A stretch of 37,103 bases of DNA from Myxococcota bacterium (GCA_028823175.1 JAPKBZ010000041.1:1-37103), one strand, 5' to 3'; positions 24,813-33,599 are shown, counted from the stretch's first letter. Notes: generated by a model from the sequence alone, not told the origin. Numbers and translations are program-made.

Positions 24813-26468
24813 TTAGCTTGCGATCAGCGAAGGTTCGTAGTCTTCGGGTGCCTGAAGTCCCAGAAGGTGCAGTAGGGTGGCCGGGATATGAGCCAGGGGG
24901 GCCCCATCGGCGCCGGGGGTTAGCCTGAGGGCTTTGCCCGGTGCGTAGATGTGGAGGGGAACGGGGTTTAGGGTGTGGCTGGTTTTGGCTGCGATCTTGC
25001 CCGTCGAGTCTCGGAGGGCCTCGCCTGTCTTCGTGTCCACATCGAACATGCAGTCGGCATTTCCGTGATCTGCGGTGACGATAATGGCTCCGTGCATCTG
25101 TTCAACCACGGGAATCAAGCGTCCAATTTCGTGGTCGACGCTCTCCACTGCGGCAATCGAGGCTTCGAGGTTTCCGGTATGGCCCACCATGTCGCCATTC
25201 GCATAGTTGACTCGGGCGTGGCGATAGCGCCCGGTCCCGATTTCGCGGATGAGTGCATCGGTGATTTCCTCAGCTCTCATTTCCGGTCGTTGGTCGGAGG
25301 GCAGCGTGTCGCTGGGCACCTCGATGTAGTTTTCGTATTGATCGTCAAAATAGCCGCTGCGATTCCCATTCCAGAAATACGTCACGTGACCAAATTTTTG
25401 AGTTTCGCTGATGGCCAACTGAGGGATTCGGTTCCGCGCCAGATATTCCCCTACGGTTCGATCGATCTCGGGCGGGGCGACGAGATAGCGCGAAGGCAAC
25501 TGGAGATCGCCATCGTATTGCATCATGCCGGCGTAGAGCGTGTTGGGCCTGGCTCCGCGATCGAAGCGATCGAAGGCATCGTTCTCGAAGGCCTGGCTGA
25601 TCTCGATCGCCCGATCTCCGCGAAAGTTGAAGAAAACCACGGCCGAGTGGTCTCGAATTCGCCCGATCGGGCTTCCGTCGCTCTCCACGACCGCGAAGGG
25701 AGGTAGCCACTGATCGCTCAGCCCGGGTTCTTCACTCCGATAGGTTTCGATGGCTTCCCGGGCGCTCGCGAAGCCCCGGGCCTCGCCCTGGACATGGGTT
25801 TTCCAGCCCCGTTCGACCATGGACCAGTCGGCCGCGTAGCGGTCCATGGTGATGAGCATTCTTCCGCCCCCCGAGGCCACTCGGTAGTCTCGGTCGGGGC
25901 TGCGGGAGATTTCGGCGAGCAGGTTTTCCAGGGGTTCGATGTAGTCGAGAGCGCTCGTCTCGGGCACGTCGCGTCCGTCGAGAAGTGCGTGGATACGGAC
26001 CTGCTCGATGCCTTCCTTGTGGCAACGTCGAACCATGGCGAAGAGATGGTCGATATGGCTGTGGACGTTGCCATCGGAAAGGAGGCCGATGAAGTGCATG
26101 GGCTGGTCCGATGCGCGAACGCGTTCGGTCAATTGTTGCCAACAGGGTCCTTCGAAGAGGCTCCCCGAAGCAACGGCCCTGGTCACGAGTTTCGCGCCCT
26201 GGTCGAAAATTCGCCCGGCGCCCAGGGCGTTATGCCCGACCTCGCTATTCCCCATGTCGGAGTCGTCGGGCATGCCGACCGCCTTACCGTGCGCCGTCAG
26301 GCGAGCGCTCAGAGCCAGATTTTGGAGCCGGTCGAGATGGGGAGTTTGAGCTAACCAGACCGCGTCGGATTCGTCGTTGCGCCCGATGCCGATTCCATCC
26401 ATCACACAGATGAGGACCGGTCCTTCGACTCCGGGGAAATTGGGGTGCTGCCTGAGTTCCCAGTTCAT
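24813..26468 (-). CDS. gpmI: 2,3-bisphosphoglycerate-independent phosphoglycerate mutase
   Basis: 551 residues, alkaline-phosphatase superfamily, two Mn2+ ions. The metal-binding start is VMDGIGIG (Asp24) and the phosphorylated nucleophile is Ser75 in DMGNSEVGH. Further landmarks are LLSDGNVHSH, HALLDGRD, FFNFRGDRA, NYANGDMVGHTG and TADHGNAD, all expected. It interconverts 3- and 2-phosphoglycerate in glycolysis and gluconeogenesis. At about 40 residues above the E. coli length it is a little long. GGAG six bases before the ATG gives a firm start. The downstream spacing suggests co-transcription with the TRAP genes, an unusual partnership. A perfect palindrome lies in its leader. Confidence 0.96.
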   Translation of the reverse strand: MNWELRQHPNFPGVEGPVLICVMDGIGIGRNDESDAVWLAQTPHLDRLQNLALSARLTAHGKAVGMPDDSDMGNSEVGHNALGAGRIFDQGAKLVTRAVASGSLFEGPCWQQLTERVRASDQPMHFIGLLSDGNVHSHIDHLFAMVRRCHKEGIEQVRIHALLDGRDVPETSALDYIEPLENLLAEISRSPDRDYRVASGGGRMLITMDRYAADWSMVERGWKTHVQGEARGFASAREAIETYRSEEPGLSDQWLPPFAVVESDGSPIGRIRDHSAVVFFNFRGDRAIEISQAFENDAFDRFDRGARPNTLYAGMMQYDGDLQLPSRYLVAPPEIDRTVGEYLARNRIPQLAISETQKFGHVTYFWNGNRSGYFDDQYENYIEVPSDTLPSDQRPEMRAEEITDALIREIGTGRYRHARVNYANGDMVGHTGNLEASIAAVESVDHEIGRLIPVVEQMHGAIIVTADHGNADCMFDVDTKTGEALRDSTGKIAAKTSHTLNPVPLHIYAPGKALRLTPGADGAPLAHIPATLLHLLGLQAPEDYEPSLIAS

Positions 26469-26481
26469 TTTTGCTCCCCAA

Positions 26482-26501
26482 GGCCGCTTTCGAAAGCGGC
26501 C
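26482..26501. promoter_or_regulatory. 20-bp perfect palindrome upstream of gpmI
   Basis: GGCCGCTTTC is followed directly by its exact complement GAAAGCGGCC. It sits 14-33 bases before the gpmI ATG and next to its ribosome site, in the 181-bp divergent region shared with the oxidoreductase gene at 26650. It could be an operator for a dimeric regulator, or an RNA hairpin in the gpmI leader that shields the ribosome site. There is no U tract on either strand, so termination is unlikely. Confidence 0.55.
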
Positions 26502-26649
26502 GCGCGGCTAGTGTCGCAGCGGGGGGGGAGATTCACAAGCGGGCCGAGGCCGAGGAGGCGTCGTTCTCTAGGCTTCGCTATTCAGGGGCCGGCAAGCGGC
26601 CCTCGGGCGATCGCCAGCCGGCTCTATTTCGAAGCGAGGAGGAGGTTGT

Positions 26650-27624
26650 ATGAGGGTAATTACTTGCACGAAGTTGGGTGCCCCTGAAAATCTCGTGGTT
26701 GAGAGCCGGCCGGATCTGGCTCCGCTGGCGGAGCATGTGCTCGTCGATGTGAAGGCCTGCGGGGTGTACTTCGTCGATACCTTGATGGTTCAGGGGCTCT
26801 ATCAAATCCGCCCCGATCCGCCCTTCGTGCCCGGTGGCGAAGTGGCCGGTGTCGTGCGCTCGGTGGGGGAGGGCGCCGAGGGTTTTGCGCCGGGGGATGC
26901 GGTGATTGCCACCCCTGGGCTCAACGGCTTCGCGGAGCAGGTTCTCCTGCCGGCCTCCCGGCTCATCCCCATGCCGAGAAAACTTTCATTTCCCCAGGCG
27001 GCTGGCTTTTATCAGGCCTACTGCACCGCTCAATTTGCTCTGAAAAACCGGGCCGAACTGAAAAAAGGGGAGACTGTCCTGGTGCTCGGCGCCGCCGGGG
27101 GCGTCGGCCTCGCCGCTATCGACGTCGCCCGGGATATGGGCGCTCGGGTGATCGCCGCGGCCTCGAGCCCGGAGAAGTTGGAGGCCTGCCGCAGACAAGG
27201 CGCCGACGAAGTGATCCTCTACAGCGAGGAGGACCTGAAGCTCAGGGCCAAGGAGCTCTCGGGGGGCGGAGTCGACGTTGTCTATGACCCGGTGGGAGGC
27301 GATTTCTCGGAGCCCGCCCTACGGGCTATGGCGCCGGGCGGCCGTCACCTGGTGATTGGTTTTGCAGGAGGTGAAATCCCGCGCGTCCGGTGGAACTTGA
27401 TTCTCCTGAAACAGTGCCAGGTGGTGGGTGTGGATTGGGGAGGCTGGGGCTCGCGCAACCGCGAAGCGAATGCCGCGCTCTTCCAGGATCTGGCAGATCG
27501 GGTGGAGAGCGGGCGCCTGACTCCCGTTCCCCCGACGGTCTACCCCTTCGAGGATGCTGGCCAAGCCCTCCGAGACCTGATGGATCGCCGGGTGGTCGGC
27601 AAGGCCGCACTCTCTCTTGGCTAG
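26650..27624 (+). CDS. NADPH:quinone oxidoreductase-like MDR, zinc-independent
   Basis: 324 residues of the medium-chain dehydrogenase/reductase family. The GroES-like N-terminal domain contains PFVPGGEVAGVV; the Rossmann loop is VLVLGAAGGVGLAA near 144-157, with Ala-Ala-Ser-Ser after beta-2, as in NADPH-binding members. The catalytic and structural zinc cysteines of alcohol dehydrogenases are absent. Members reduce quinones or alpha,beta-unsaturated carbonyls, so it may take part in detoxification or acyl-CoA reduction. GAGGAGGAGG ends four bases before ATG 26650. It converges on the MFS gene with a 10-bp gap. Confidence 0.92.
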   Translation: MRVITCTKLGAPENLVVESRPDLAPLAEHVLVDVKACGVYFVDTLMVQGLYQIRPDPPFVPGGEVAGVVRSVGEGAEGFAPGDAVIATPGLNGFAEQVLLPASRLIPMPRKLSFPQAAGFYQAYCTAQFALKNRAELKKGETVLVLGAAGGVGLAAIDVARDMGARVIAAASSPEKLEACRRQGADEVILYSEEDLKLRAKELSGGGVDVVYDPVGGDFSEPALRAMAPGGRHLVIGFAGGEIPRVRWNLILLKQCQVVGVDWGGWGSRNREANAALFQDLADRVESGRLTPVPPTVYPFEDAGQALRDLMDRRVVGKAALSLG

Positions 27625-27634
27625 CCCGGAGGCT

Positions 27635-28960
27635 TCAGTCGAGTTCCGGCGAGATTTCATCGAGCTCCCGCCCGCTCGTCTCGGGAAAGAAGGCGAACAC
27701 GATCAGGGGGGCGATGAAAGCGGTCAGAGCCAAGAGGGAAATCGCCTCCCAGTGAGAGCCGAGGATCAGAAAGAGGGCGGATTCGGTGAGAAGCCCGAGA
27801 ACTCCGCCCAGAGTGGCGATGACGACCCGGGCTCCGGACGCAGTAGAGCGGTAGGAAGTCGGGAAGAGTTCATTTCCGAAGGTTCCGAGGACGACACCGG
27901 CGGCCATCCCGCTAAAAATCATGCCGATCCAGAAAATGGCTAGCCCCCAGCCAAAAGCGTTGTAGAAGATCACGACGAAAACCGTATGGGCGAGCAGGAA
28001 GCCGATGGCGATGGGCCGTCGTCCCAGGCGGTCCGAAAGACGGCCAGCGAAAGTGCCTCCAAAGATTCCGACGAAGCCGCCGAAGAGGCCGAGGATCGAG
28101 TAGTGCCAAGGCAACCAGCCGTGGACTTCCTGAAGGTATTTGGGACCGAAGAATCCCGCGGCGTTCTCTGCGAAATTGAGCAGGAAGATGACGGCCCCCA
28201 CGGCCAAGAGGCGCTGGGGATACATTCGGGCCAAGCTCAAAATAGGGCGAAACGCGGCGCTGAGGGTTGACTCGGACGGCCCGGTATTTTTCCGCTCTTT
28301 GAACTCCTGGGTCTCGGGCAGGCTCCTGCGAAGCCAGGCCACGATGGATAGGGGGATGAGGCCCACCAAGTAGAGGAAGCGCCAGCCCATAGGGAAGACG
28401 TCGACCAACGCGAAGAGCGAAAGCGCGAGCCCGTGTCCGCAGGCGCCTAGGGCAGCCAGGGCGCCGATTCCCCATCCCCGGTTTTCGGGGTCGAGTTCTT
28501 CCGTGATCACCACGTAGGCGAGCATGACCTCGGCGACGGCGAAGGTTCGCGCCAGGAACTGAAGGATGACGAATGTAGTGGCATCCTGGGCAAAGGCGGT
28601 GGCGCCGGTGAGTGCCGTGTAGGCGACGACGGTGAAGAGCAGGACGCGTCGCCGACCCAGACGATCGGCGATGACGCCAAAGAAGAAGGCAGGCAGGGCG
28701 CCGAGCCGCACGATGGCCCCAAGCTCTCCGAGTTGTTCCTCGGGGATCAGCAATTCGGCCTGAATCTGTTTGAGGGCCAGGCCGAAGAGCCCGAGATCGT
28801 ACTGGTCGAAGAGGTTGACAATGGCGACCAGGCCAAGAATCCGCCATTGGCGCCGGGTGAGGGCCGGCGCGCGCCCGAGGAAGGGGGCCGCCCGGAGCCA
28901 TCTGGGGCGGTATGAACGGTCATCTTCTTCGCCGAGGGGGGGCTCTTCGCGATCAGTCAA
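27635..28960 (-). CDS. MFS transporter (metabolite:H+ symporter type)
   Basis: 441 residues with about 12 membrane segments. The MFS signature appears in the loop between segments 2 and 3 as GVIADRLGRRRVLL and again in the second half as AGRLSDRLGRRP; LPETQEF closes the sixth segment, as in sugar or organic-acid transporters. A cytoplasmic N-terminus of about 40 residues precedes the first segment. The start is TTG 28960, which overlaps the end of the upstream START-like gene by eight bases; no better start is available before the first helix. The substrate is unknown; the company of a thiolase suggests an organic acid. Confidence 0.88.
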   Translation of the reverse strand: MTDREEPPLGEEDDRSYRPRWLRAAPFLGRAPALTRRQWRILGLVAIVNLFDQYDLGLFGLALKQIQAELLIPEEQLGELGAIVRLGALPAFFFGVIADRLGRRRVLLFTVVAYTALTGATAFAQDATTFVILQFLARTFAVAEVMLAYVVITEELDPENRGWGIGALAALGACGHGLALSLFALVDVFPMGWRFLYLVGLIPLSIVAWLRRSLPETQEFKERKNTGPSESTLSAAFRPILSLARMYPQRLLAVGAVIFLLNFAENAAGFFGPKYLQEVHGWLPWHYSILGLFGGFVGIFGGTFAGRLSDRLGRRPIAIGFLLAHTVFVVIFYNAFGWGLAIFWIGMIFSGMAAGVVLGTFGNELFPTSYRSTASGARVVIATLGGVLGLLTESALFLILGSHWEAISLLALTAFIAPLIVFAFFPETSGRELDEISPELD

Positions 28961-29657
28961 ACTGGGTTCTCGCGTTTGGGCTGGCGACTTCGTCCGGTCG
29001 GGCCTGAAGTGCTTCCGCCTCGCGCTTCACCCACTCCGTCGCACCCTTGAGGCCCTGGCGCGCGACCATGTTTCGGACGAATCCGGGCATCCAGCCCCGG
29101 GTTCGCAATTCGATGGAGTAGAAGAGTCGTGAACGGTCGGGGTCTTCGGGATGTTCTTCCACGGCCCAAAAACCGACCGAGTCATCTAAGTCGCTTTCTT
29201 TCGAGTAGTCGAGAGTCCAGGTGACGTAGCCACGCTCGGGGCGGAAATCGTGCCGGATATAGTACTCGTAGCGAATCGCGAGAAGCTTGAGGACGAAGCG
29301 CACGCGCACATCGCTCCCGTCCTCGAAATAGGGCTCGCATTCCGTCACATAGGGGACCATTTGGGGGTAGTCGTGAAAGGCGGCGATCCGATCCCAAACC
29401 GCCTCGGGAGGGGCCTGGATATCCTGAATGGCCATGCCCCGCCCGCCGTCCTCGCCCTCGATCGTGACCAAGATCGTCTCGCCCCTGGAAAGAGACTCAA
29501 GCTGGGCCTCGGAGGGGGGCGCCATTTCGGGTTTTCCATCGAAGGGGCGCACGACACCCTGGTGGGGGTGCGGAGTGTCGGGGCGTGCAGCAGTGCCTGT
29601 CTCTGCGAGGACGAGGCTGAAGATCAGGGACAAGAACCAGGCAGTCGCTCTTATCAC
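28953..29657 (-). CDS. Secreted or anchored SRPBCC/START-like protein (polyketide cyclase/dehydrase type)
   Basis: 234 residues. A hydrophobic N-terminal segment (about 5-23, ending GTAARPD) looks like a signal peptide. The body has the SRPBCC pattern: an APPEAVWDRIAAFHDYPQMVPYV start as in coenzyme-Q-binding and ribosome-association-toxin-like members, strands with RVRFVLKLLAIRYEYYIRH, and a C-terminal long helix RNMVARQGLKGATEWVKREAEAL. The fold binds hydrophobic ligands such as lipids or polycyclic compounds. The GTG start has only a weak ribosome site. It lies between the thiolase (14 bp upstream) and the MFS gene (8-bp overlap), so all three should be one operon. Export would place it in the periplasm. 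Confidence 0.83.
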   Translation of the reverse strand: MIRATAWFLSLIFSLVLAETGTAARPDTPHPHQGVVRPFDGKPEMAPPSEAQLESLSRGETILVTIEGEDGGRGMAIQDIQAPPEAVWDRIAAFHDYPQMVPYVTECEPYFEDGSDVRVRFVLKLLAIRYEYYIRHDFRPERGYVTWTLDYSKESDLDDSVGFWAVEEHPEDPDRSRLFYSIELRTRGWMPGFVRNMVARQGLKGATEWVKREAEALQARPDEVASPNARTQFD

Positions 29658-29671
29658 TGGCGCGCCTGCAT

Positions 29672-30844
29672 TTAGTTGGACCCGGAAAGGATCAATGCAC
29701 TGGTCGGCACCGCGGTGCCCGCAGTGACCAAAACGTTCTGGACATCCGGCACCGGGTTGACCGAGTCCCCGCGAATTTGCCTTACCCCCTCCGCGATTCC
29801 GTTCATGCCGTGGATGTAGGCCTCGCCGAGTTGTCCGCCGTTGGTATTGATGGGCAGACGACCTCCGATCTCAATATTTCCATCTCGGATAAAATCCGAG
29901 GCCTCGCCCCGGGCGCAAAACCCGAATTCTTCGAGTTGGGGTAGGACGAGGGGGGTGAAGTGATCGTATAGGATCGCCGTCTGGATATCGCTTGGGCCGA
30001 GCCCCGTGTCGCGCCAGAGTTGGCGCGCGCAGAGACCCATCTCGGGAATATCGGTGATCTCGTCGCGGTAGTAGCTCTTCATCATCTGTTGGCCTTTGGC
30101 GCTTCCCTGGGCGGCAGCGGCGATGATGGCCGGTGGCTTGGGAAGGTCCAGCGCGCGTTCGAGGGTGGTTACGACGAAGGCCTGGCCTCCGTCGGTCTCC
30201 TGGCAGCAATCGAGCAGATGCAAGGGCTTGACGATCCAGCGGCTCTGCTGATGGTCTTCCAGGCTGATGGGTTTCTTGTAGAAATGGGCCTTTGGGTTGT
30301 TGGCCGCGTGTTTTCGATCGGCAACCGCAATACGGCCGAAATCTTCGCTGGTCGCTCCGAACTCGTGCATGTAGCGGCGCGCGAACATGGCGACCCAGGA
30401 GGCGGGGGTCAGCAGGCCGAAGGGCGAGCTCCAGCCGAAATCCACTTCCATGGGCGTCGGAGCCGGGGCACGGTTTTGGACGCCGACCCCGAAGCGGGTT
30501 TCAGAGCGTTCGTTGAAGGCCCGAAATACCAGGCAGTAGTTGCAGGCCCCCGAAGCCACCGCCATGGCGGCCTGGTGAAGGGTGCCGCAGGCCGCACCGC
30601 CGCTGTGGTGGATACGAGAGAAATGGGTCAGTTCGGGAATTCCCAGGTTTCGGGCCACGTCGATCTCGTGGTTGTCCTCCACGGTAAAGAGCACCATGCC
30701 ATCGATCTGCTCCGGCCGGAGCCCGGCATCCCGGATGGCGGCATCGCTGCACTCGACGGCCAGGCGCAGGGTGCTGCGTCCGGAATTCTTCGAGAAATCC
30801 GTGGCGCCGATACCCACCACCGCTGTCTTGCCTGCGAAGCTCAT
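29672..30844 (-). CDS. SCP2/lipid-transfer-type thiolase (acetyl-CoA acetyltransferase-like)
   Basis: 390 residues in the thiolase fold, of the non-canonical branch that includes the Ltp proteins of steroid side-chain degradation. Seen are an HHSGGAACGTLHQAAMAVASG segment around 79-99, YDHFTPLVLPQLEEFGF, INTNGGQLGEAYIHGMNGI and a C-terminal LVTAGTAVPTSAL. A cysteine (Cys86) lies where thiolases keep the nucleophile, but its register against classical thiolases is unsure. Ltp-type enzymes often pair with a DUF35 protein, and none is in the window. Start: ATG 30844 has GGA seven bases upstream; ATG 30850 is possible. It heads the thiolase/START/MFS operon. It may cleave beta-keto-acyl-CoA or act as a retro-aldol lyase. 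Confidence 0.86.
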   Translation of the reverse strand: MSFAGKTAVVGIGATDFSKNSGRSTLRLAVECSDAAIRDAGLRPEQIDGMVLFTVEDNHEIDVARNLGIPELTHFSRIHHSGGAACGTLHQAAMAVASGACNYCLVFRAFNERSETRFGVGVQNRAPAPTPMEVDFGWSSPFGLLTPASWVAMFARRYMHEFGATSEDFGRIAVADRKHAANNPKAHFYKKPISLEDHQQSRWIVKPLHLLDCCQETDGGQAFVVTTLERALDLPKPPAIIAAAAQGSAKGQQMMKSYYRDEITDIPEMGLCARQLWRDTGLGPSDIQTAILYDHFTPLVLPQLEEFGFCARGEASDFIRDGNIEIGGRLPINTNGGQLGEAYIHGMNGIAEGVRQIRGDSVNPVPDVQNVLVTAGTAVPTSALILSGSN

Positions 30845-30921
30845 ACCCATTTCCAGACCGCTCTCTACTCTGAATTGGAAAGCGAGAGGTTAACCGAACT
30901 GGCTACGACGCCACGAATAAA

Positions 30922-30945
30922 ATTGGCGACTTCGGTTCGCCGAAT
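30922..30945 (-). promoter_or_regulatory. Terminator-like hairpin in the leader of the thiolase operon
   Basis: On the minus strand ATT-(C)-GGCGA pairs with TCGCC-AAT around a 7-nt loop and is followed by TTTATT. It lies about 78 bases before the thiolase ATG, and the only gene beyond it on that side reads the other way. It therefore could be an attenuator inside the thiolase leader or a stop for antisense transcription entering from the right. Confidence 0.35.
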
Positions 30946-31032
30946 CTCTTCTCCGCCGTCGTGCCCGGGGCGGGGGAGAGGAGTCTGCCCTCCATGATTT
31001 CCACTCGGAGATGCCCGGGCTATGGTCAAACC

Positions 31033-31761
31033 ATGTCGAACTCCGAGTCCCTCCCCCTGGCGCCGGGCTGCGTTGTGGTCCGTTATATGCCCTCGGAGCC
31101 GGCCTCTCCCGAGCGGGCCGAGGAGAACCTCTCGCTCCTATCGGTCGAAGAACGCCAACGGCACGGGCGCCGGACGCCCTCTGCCCGAGCCGAATTCTGC
31201 AGCGCGCACGCTCTTCTTCGCAGGACGCTCTCACTCTATGCAGACCTCGAACCAGCCGATTGGCGCTTTTCTCCCGATGCCATGGGGAAGCCTGGAATCG
31301 TAAATCCACCTTGGGATCGAAGCCTGCACTTCAACCTGTCTCACACCCGGGGGTTGGTCGCTTGCGTGGTGGCGCGGGATATGGGCGTCGGCATCGATGT
31401 TGAAACGCCCCGGCGCTCCCGGGACTACTCTCAGCTGGCGGAGCGGGTGCTCTCGGCCTCCGAACGCGCGCGCTGGAAGGAGCTACCTCCGTCCCAGCAG
31501 CCCGCGGGCTTCCTTGACTACTGGACACTCAAGGAGGCGCATCTCAAGGCCACGGGGACGGGGATCCGATCCGCGCTTGATCGCCTGGAGTTCAGGCTCG
31601 AGGGCGCGGACCGGGCGCATTGCCGGGCAGAAGCGGGTCCGGGGGGGCGGGAGCCCGCCTGCCACTATCTGCGGCTGCGCCCCACGGAGAACCATCACGT
31701 CGCAGTCGCTTGTACCCAGGCGGCGCCGCCGCGTTGGGATGTGAGCGGGCTGGATCCTTGA
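31033..31761 (+). CDS. 4'-phosphopantetheinyl transferase, Sfp type
   Basis: 242 residues, a two-subdomain Sfp/Gsp-type enzyme that moves phosphopantetheine from CoA to carrier proteins of fatty-acid, polyketide or peptide synthases. The Mg2+ and CoA motifs are GIDVE (120-124, Asp122 and Glu124) and WTLKEAHLK (164-172, Lys167, Glu168, Lys172); NLSHT with His104 is also typical. The ATG at 31033 is chosen by alignment to the usual N-terminal extent; no clear ribosome site precedes it. No synthase or carrier-protein gene is nearby. It is divergent from the thiolase operon. Confidence 0.92.
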   Translation: MSNSESLPLAPGCVVVRYMPSEPASPERAEENLSLLSVEERQRHGRRTPSARAEFCSAHALLRRTLSLYADLEPADWRFSPDAMGKPGIVNPPWDRSLHFNLSHTRGLVACVVARDMGVGIDVETPRRSRDYSQLAERVLSASERARWKELPPSQQPAGFLDYWTLKEAHLKATGTGIRSALDRLEFRLEGADRAHCRAEAGPGGREPACHYLRLRPTENHHVAVACTQAAPPRWDVSGLDP

Positions 31762-31888
31762 GTCGGCTGCGTGGTCTTCGCTTCGTGCTTTGCCTAGCTT
31801 CTCGGTGTCCACGAGGAAAGGGAGCGATTTTCGGGTTGGCATTGGCTGGCCGGAGAACTGGATCCGATTGGGAGCGGGGAGCAGGTTG

Positions 31889-32935
31889 ATGGTTGTGGCC
31901 AGGATCAAAAGGGTCGGAGCGCTGATCGCGTCCGGTTTTCTTCTCTCCATTTCGGGGTCGGCTCTGGCGTCGGAAGCCCCCGAAAATGGTTCTGCCTATC
32001 CGCCCATCGGTGTCTTCGGGGAGTCGGTCCATAGCAGCGGTGAGGTCAAGATCTCCTACCGCTTGCATATCGAGAATCGGAATAAGCTCCTGAACGGAAA
32101 ATCGACGGTTCCCCTGGCGCAGGTCGAGGCGGACTACTCGGGAGGGCTTGTCCCGCTCAACTTCCGCTCCTATGCGCATATAATCGAGTTGGCTTGGAAG
32201 CCGACCGAGGCGATGACCCTCTTCATCACGGTCCCCTTCCTCGAAAAGACGCTCGAACAATTGGTAGTTGACTCGGATCAGATCTACCGGACATCGGTTC
32301 GCGGGTTCGGCGATGTTATTTTGAACGGTCTCTATCAGGTCTTCGCCGATGATAAAAATCGGGTACATCTTAACCTGGGGCTCAGCCTGCCTTCGGGCTC
32401 GACCAGCGAGACCGATGAAGCGCCGAGTGGGGTCACCGGGTTGCTTCCGGGCAGCTTGCAACGTTTGCCTTATATCATGCAGTTGGGCTCGGGCACGCTG
32501 TCTATTCGCCCGGGGTTGACTTATAACGGCCTTTATAAGAAGACCTTCTGGGGTGGCCAACTCGGCGGAGTCTTGGAGGCCGGGACGAATTCCGAGGGAT
32601 ATAAGCTGGGGAACAGATATTCCTTTAGCGGTTGGGTGGGGCGACGCTGGACACCCTGGCTGCAGACATCCTTCCGGGTTCGCTGGGATCAATGGTTCAA
32701 TCCGACGGGGGCTGACGATCAACTCGATCCGTCGATTTCGCCCCTCGAGGATCCGTCGATGCAGGCGGGTGAGCGCCTCGATACCCTGTTCGGCGTTGAC
32801 TTCTTCGTGAGTGGCGGCTGGCTCAAGGGCGCCCGAATCTCCATTGAAGGCGGTCTTCCCGTGACCCAGGATCTTCAGGGGCCGCAGCTGGGAGCAGACT
32901 GGATTCTGACCTCGGGCCTCCAATACGCTTTTTAG
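31889..32935 (+). CDS. Outer-membrane beta-barrel protein, transporter-like (Phenol_MetA_deg type)
   Basis: 348 residues. The N-terminus has a signal peptide (charged RIKR, hydrophobic ALIASGFLLSISGSALA, likely cut before SEAPEN). The remainder consists of alternating amphipathic strands with aromatic girdles and ends in Gln-Tyr-Ala-Phe, a C-terminal Phe being the usual outer-membrane insertion signal. Blocks such as ITVPFLEKTLE, GFGDVILNGLYQVF and LNLGLSLPSGS closely recall the family around the phenol-degradation protein MetA. GGGGAG about nine bases before ATG 31889 supports the start over upstream options that would bury the signal peptide. Its stop is 10 bp before msrA, so they are probably co-transcribed. 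Confidence 0.86.
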   Translation: MVVARIKRVGALIASGFLLSISGSALASEAPENGSAYPPIGVFGESVHSSGEVKISYRLHIENRNKLLNGKSTVPLAQVEADYSGGLVPLNFRSYAHIIELAWKPTEAMTLFITVPFLEKTLEQLVVDSDQIYRTSVRGFGDVILNGLYQVFADDKNRVHLNLGLSLPSGSTSETDEAPSGVTGLLPGSLQRLPYIMQLGSGTLSIRPGLTYNGLYKKTFWGGQLGGVLEAGTNSEGYKLGNRYSFSGWVGRRWTPWLQTSFRVRWDQWFNPTGADDQLDPSISPLEDPSMQAGERLDTLFGVDFFVSGGWLKGARISIEGGLPVTQDLQGPQLGADWILTSGLQYAF

Positions 32936-32945
32936 GGAGTAGATC

Positions 32946-33599
32946 ATGCTGTTTGGACGAGAACCGAAAATGCCTAAGCCCGGGGAAGCCTTGCCTGGGC
33001 GCGACGCGGCCATGCCCGTACCCGTGGCCCATTTCGTCAACGGGGCACCTCTTCAGGGTGATTTCCCAGGGTTGGAGCGGGCGGTTTTTGCGATGGGCTG
33101 TTTCTGGGGAGCGGAGCGCCGGTTTTGGCAAACCGAAGGCGTGCGCTCTACCGCGGTGGGCTATATCAACGGCAGTACGCCGAACCCGACCTATGCCGAA
33201 GTTTGTTCGGGGAACACGGGCCATACAGAGGCGGTTTTGGTTTTTTTTGATCCATCTCGGACGAGTTACGCCGAGATGCTTGGGCTTTTCTGGGCCGAGC
33301 ACGATCCCACCCAGGGGATGCAGCAGGGCAACGATGTCGGAACGCAATATCGTTCGGGGATCTATTGTGAATCCGATTCACAACTCGAACTCGCCCGGGA
33401 TTCTAAAACTGCTTTCCAGGCAGTCCTCGGCGAATCCGGCTTGGGCAGCGTGACGACAGAGGTTCTACTCGCTCCAGAGTTCTACTATGCCGAGGACTAT
33501 CACCAGCAATACCTGGCCAAGAATCCCCAGGGCTATTGCGGCATCGGGGGCACCGGGGTTCGGCTGCCGGGCAATTGGGCGGAATCAAAGCTGTCTTGA
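32946..33599 (+). CDS. msrA: Peptide-methionine (S)-S-oxide reductase
   Basis: 217 residues. The catalytic motif is GCFWGAE with Cys52, and a resolving cysteine lies in GYCGIGGTG near the C-terminus. Other expected blocks are [50 protein letters not shown] and [12 protein letters not shown]. The 40-residue N-terminal extension is like that of E. coli MsrA. It repairs oxidised methionine, using thioredoxin. No signal peptide is present. GGGAG seven bases before ATG supports the start. The last 67 bp overlap the 3' end of the opposite-strand regulator gene; the MsrA reading frame ends where the family normally ends, so msrA is the intact partner. Confidence 0.96.
   Translation: MLFGREPKMPKPGEALPGRDAAMPVPVAHFVNGAPLQGDFPGLERAVFAMGCFWGAERRFWQTEGVRSTAVGYINGSTPNPTYAEVCSGNTGHTEAVLVFFDPSRTSYAEMLGLFWAEHDPTQGMQQGNDVGTQYRSGIYCESDSQLELARDSKTAFQAVLGESGLGSVTTEVLLAPEFYYAEDYHQQYLAKNPQGYCGIGGTGVRLPGNWAESKLS

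Noticed and set aside
31592..33040. 482-codon open frame on the minus strand
   Set aside because: It lies antisense to the phosphopantetheinyl transferase and the beta-barrel gene; its composition is Arg/Pro-rich and shows no motif.
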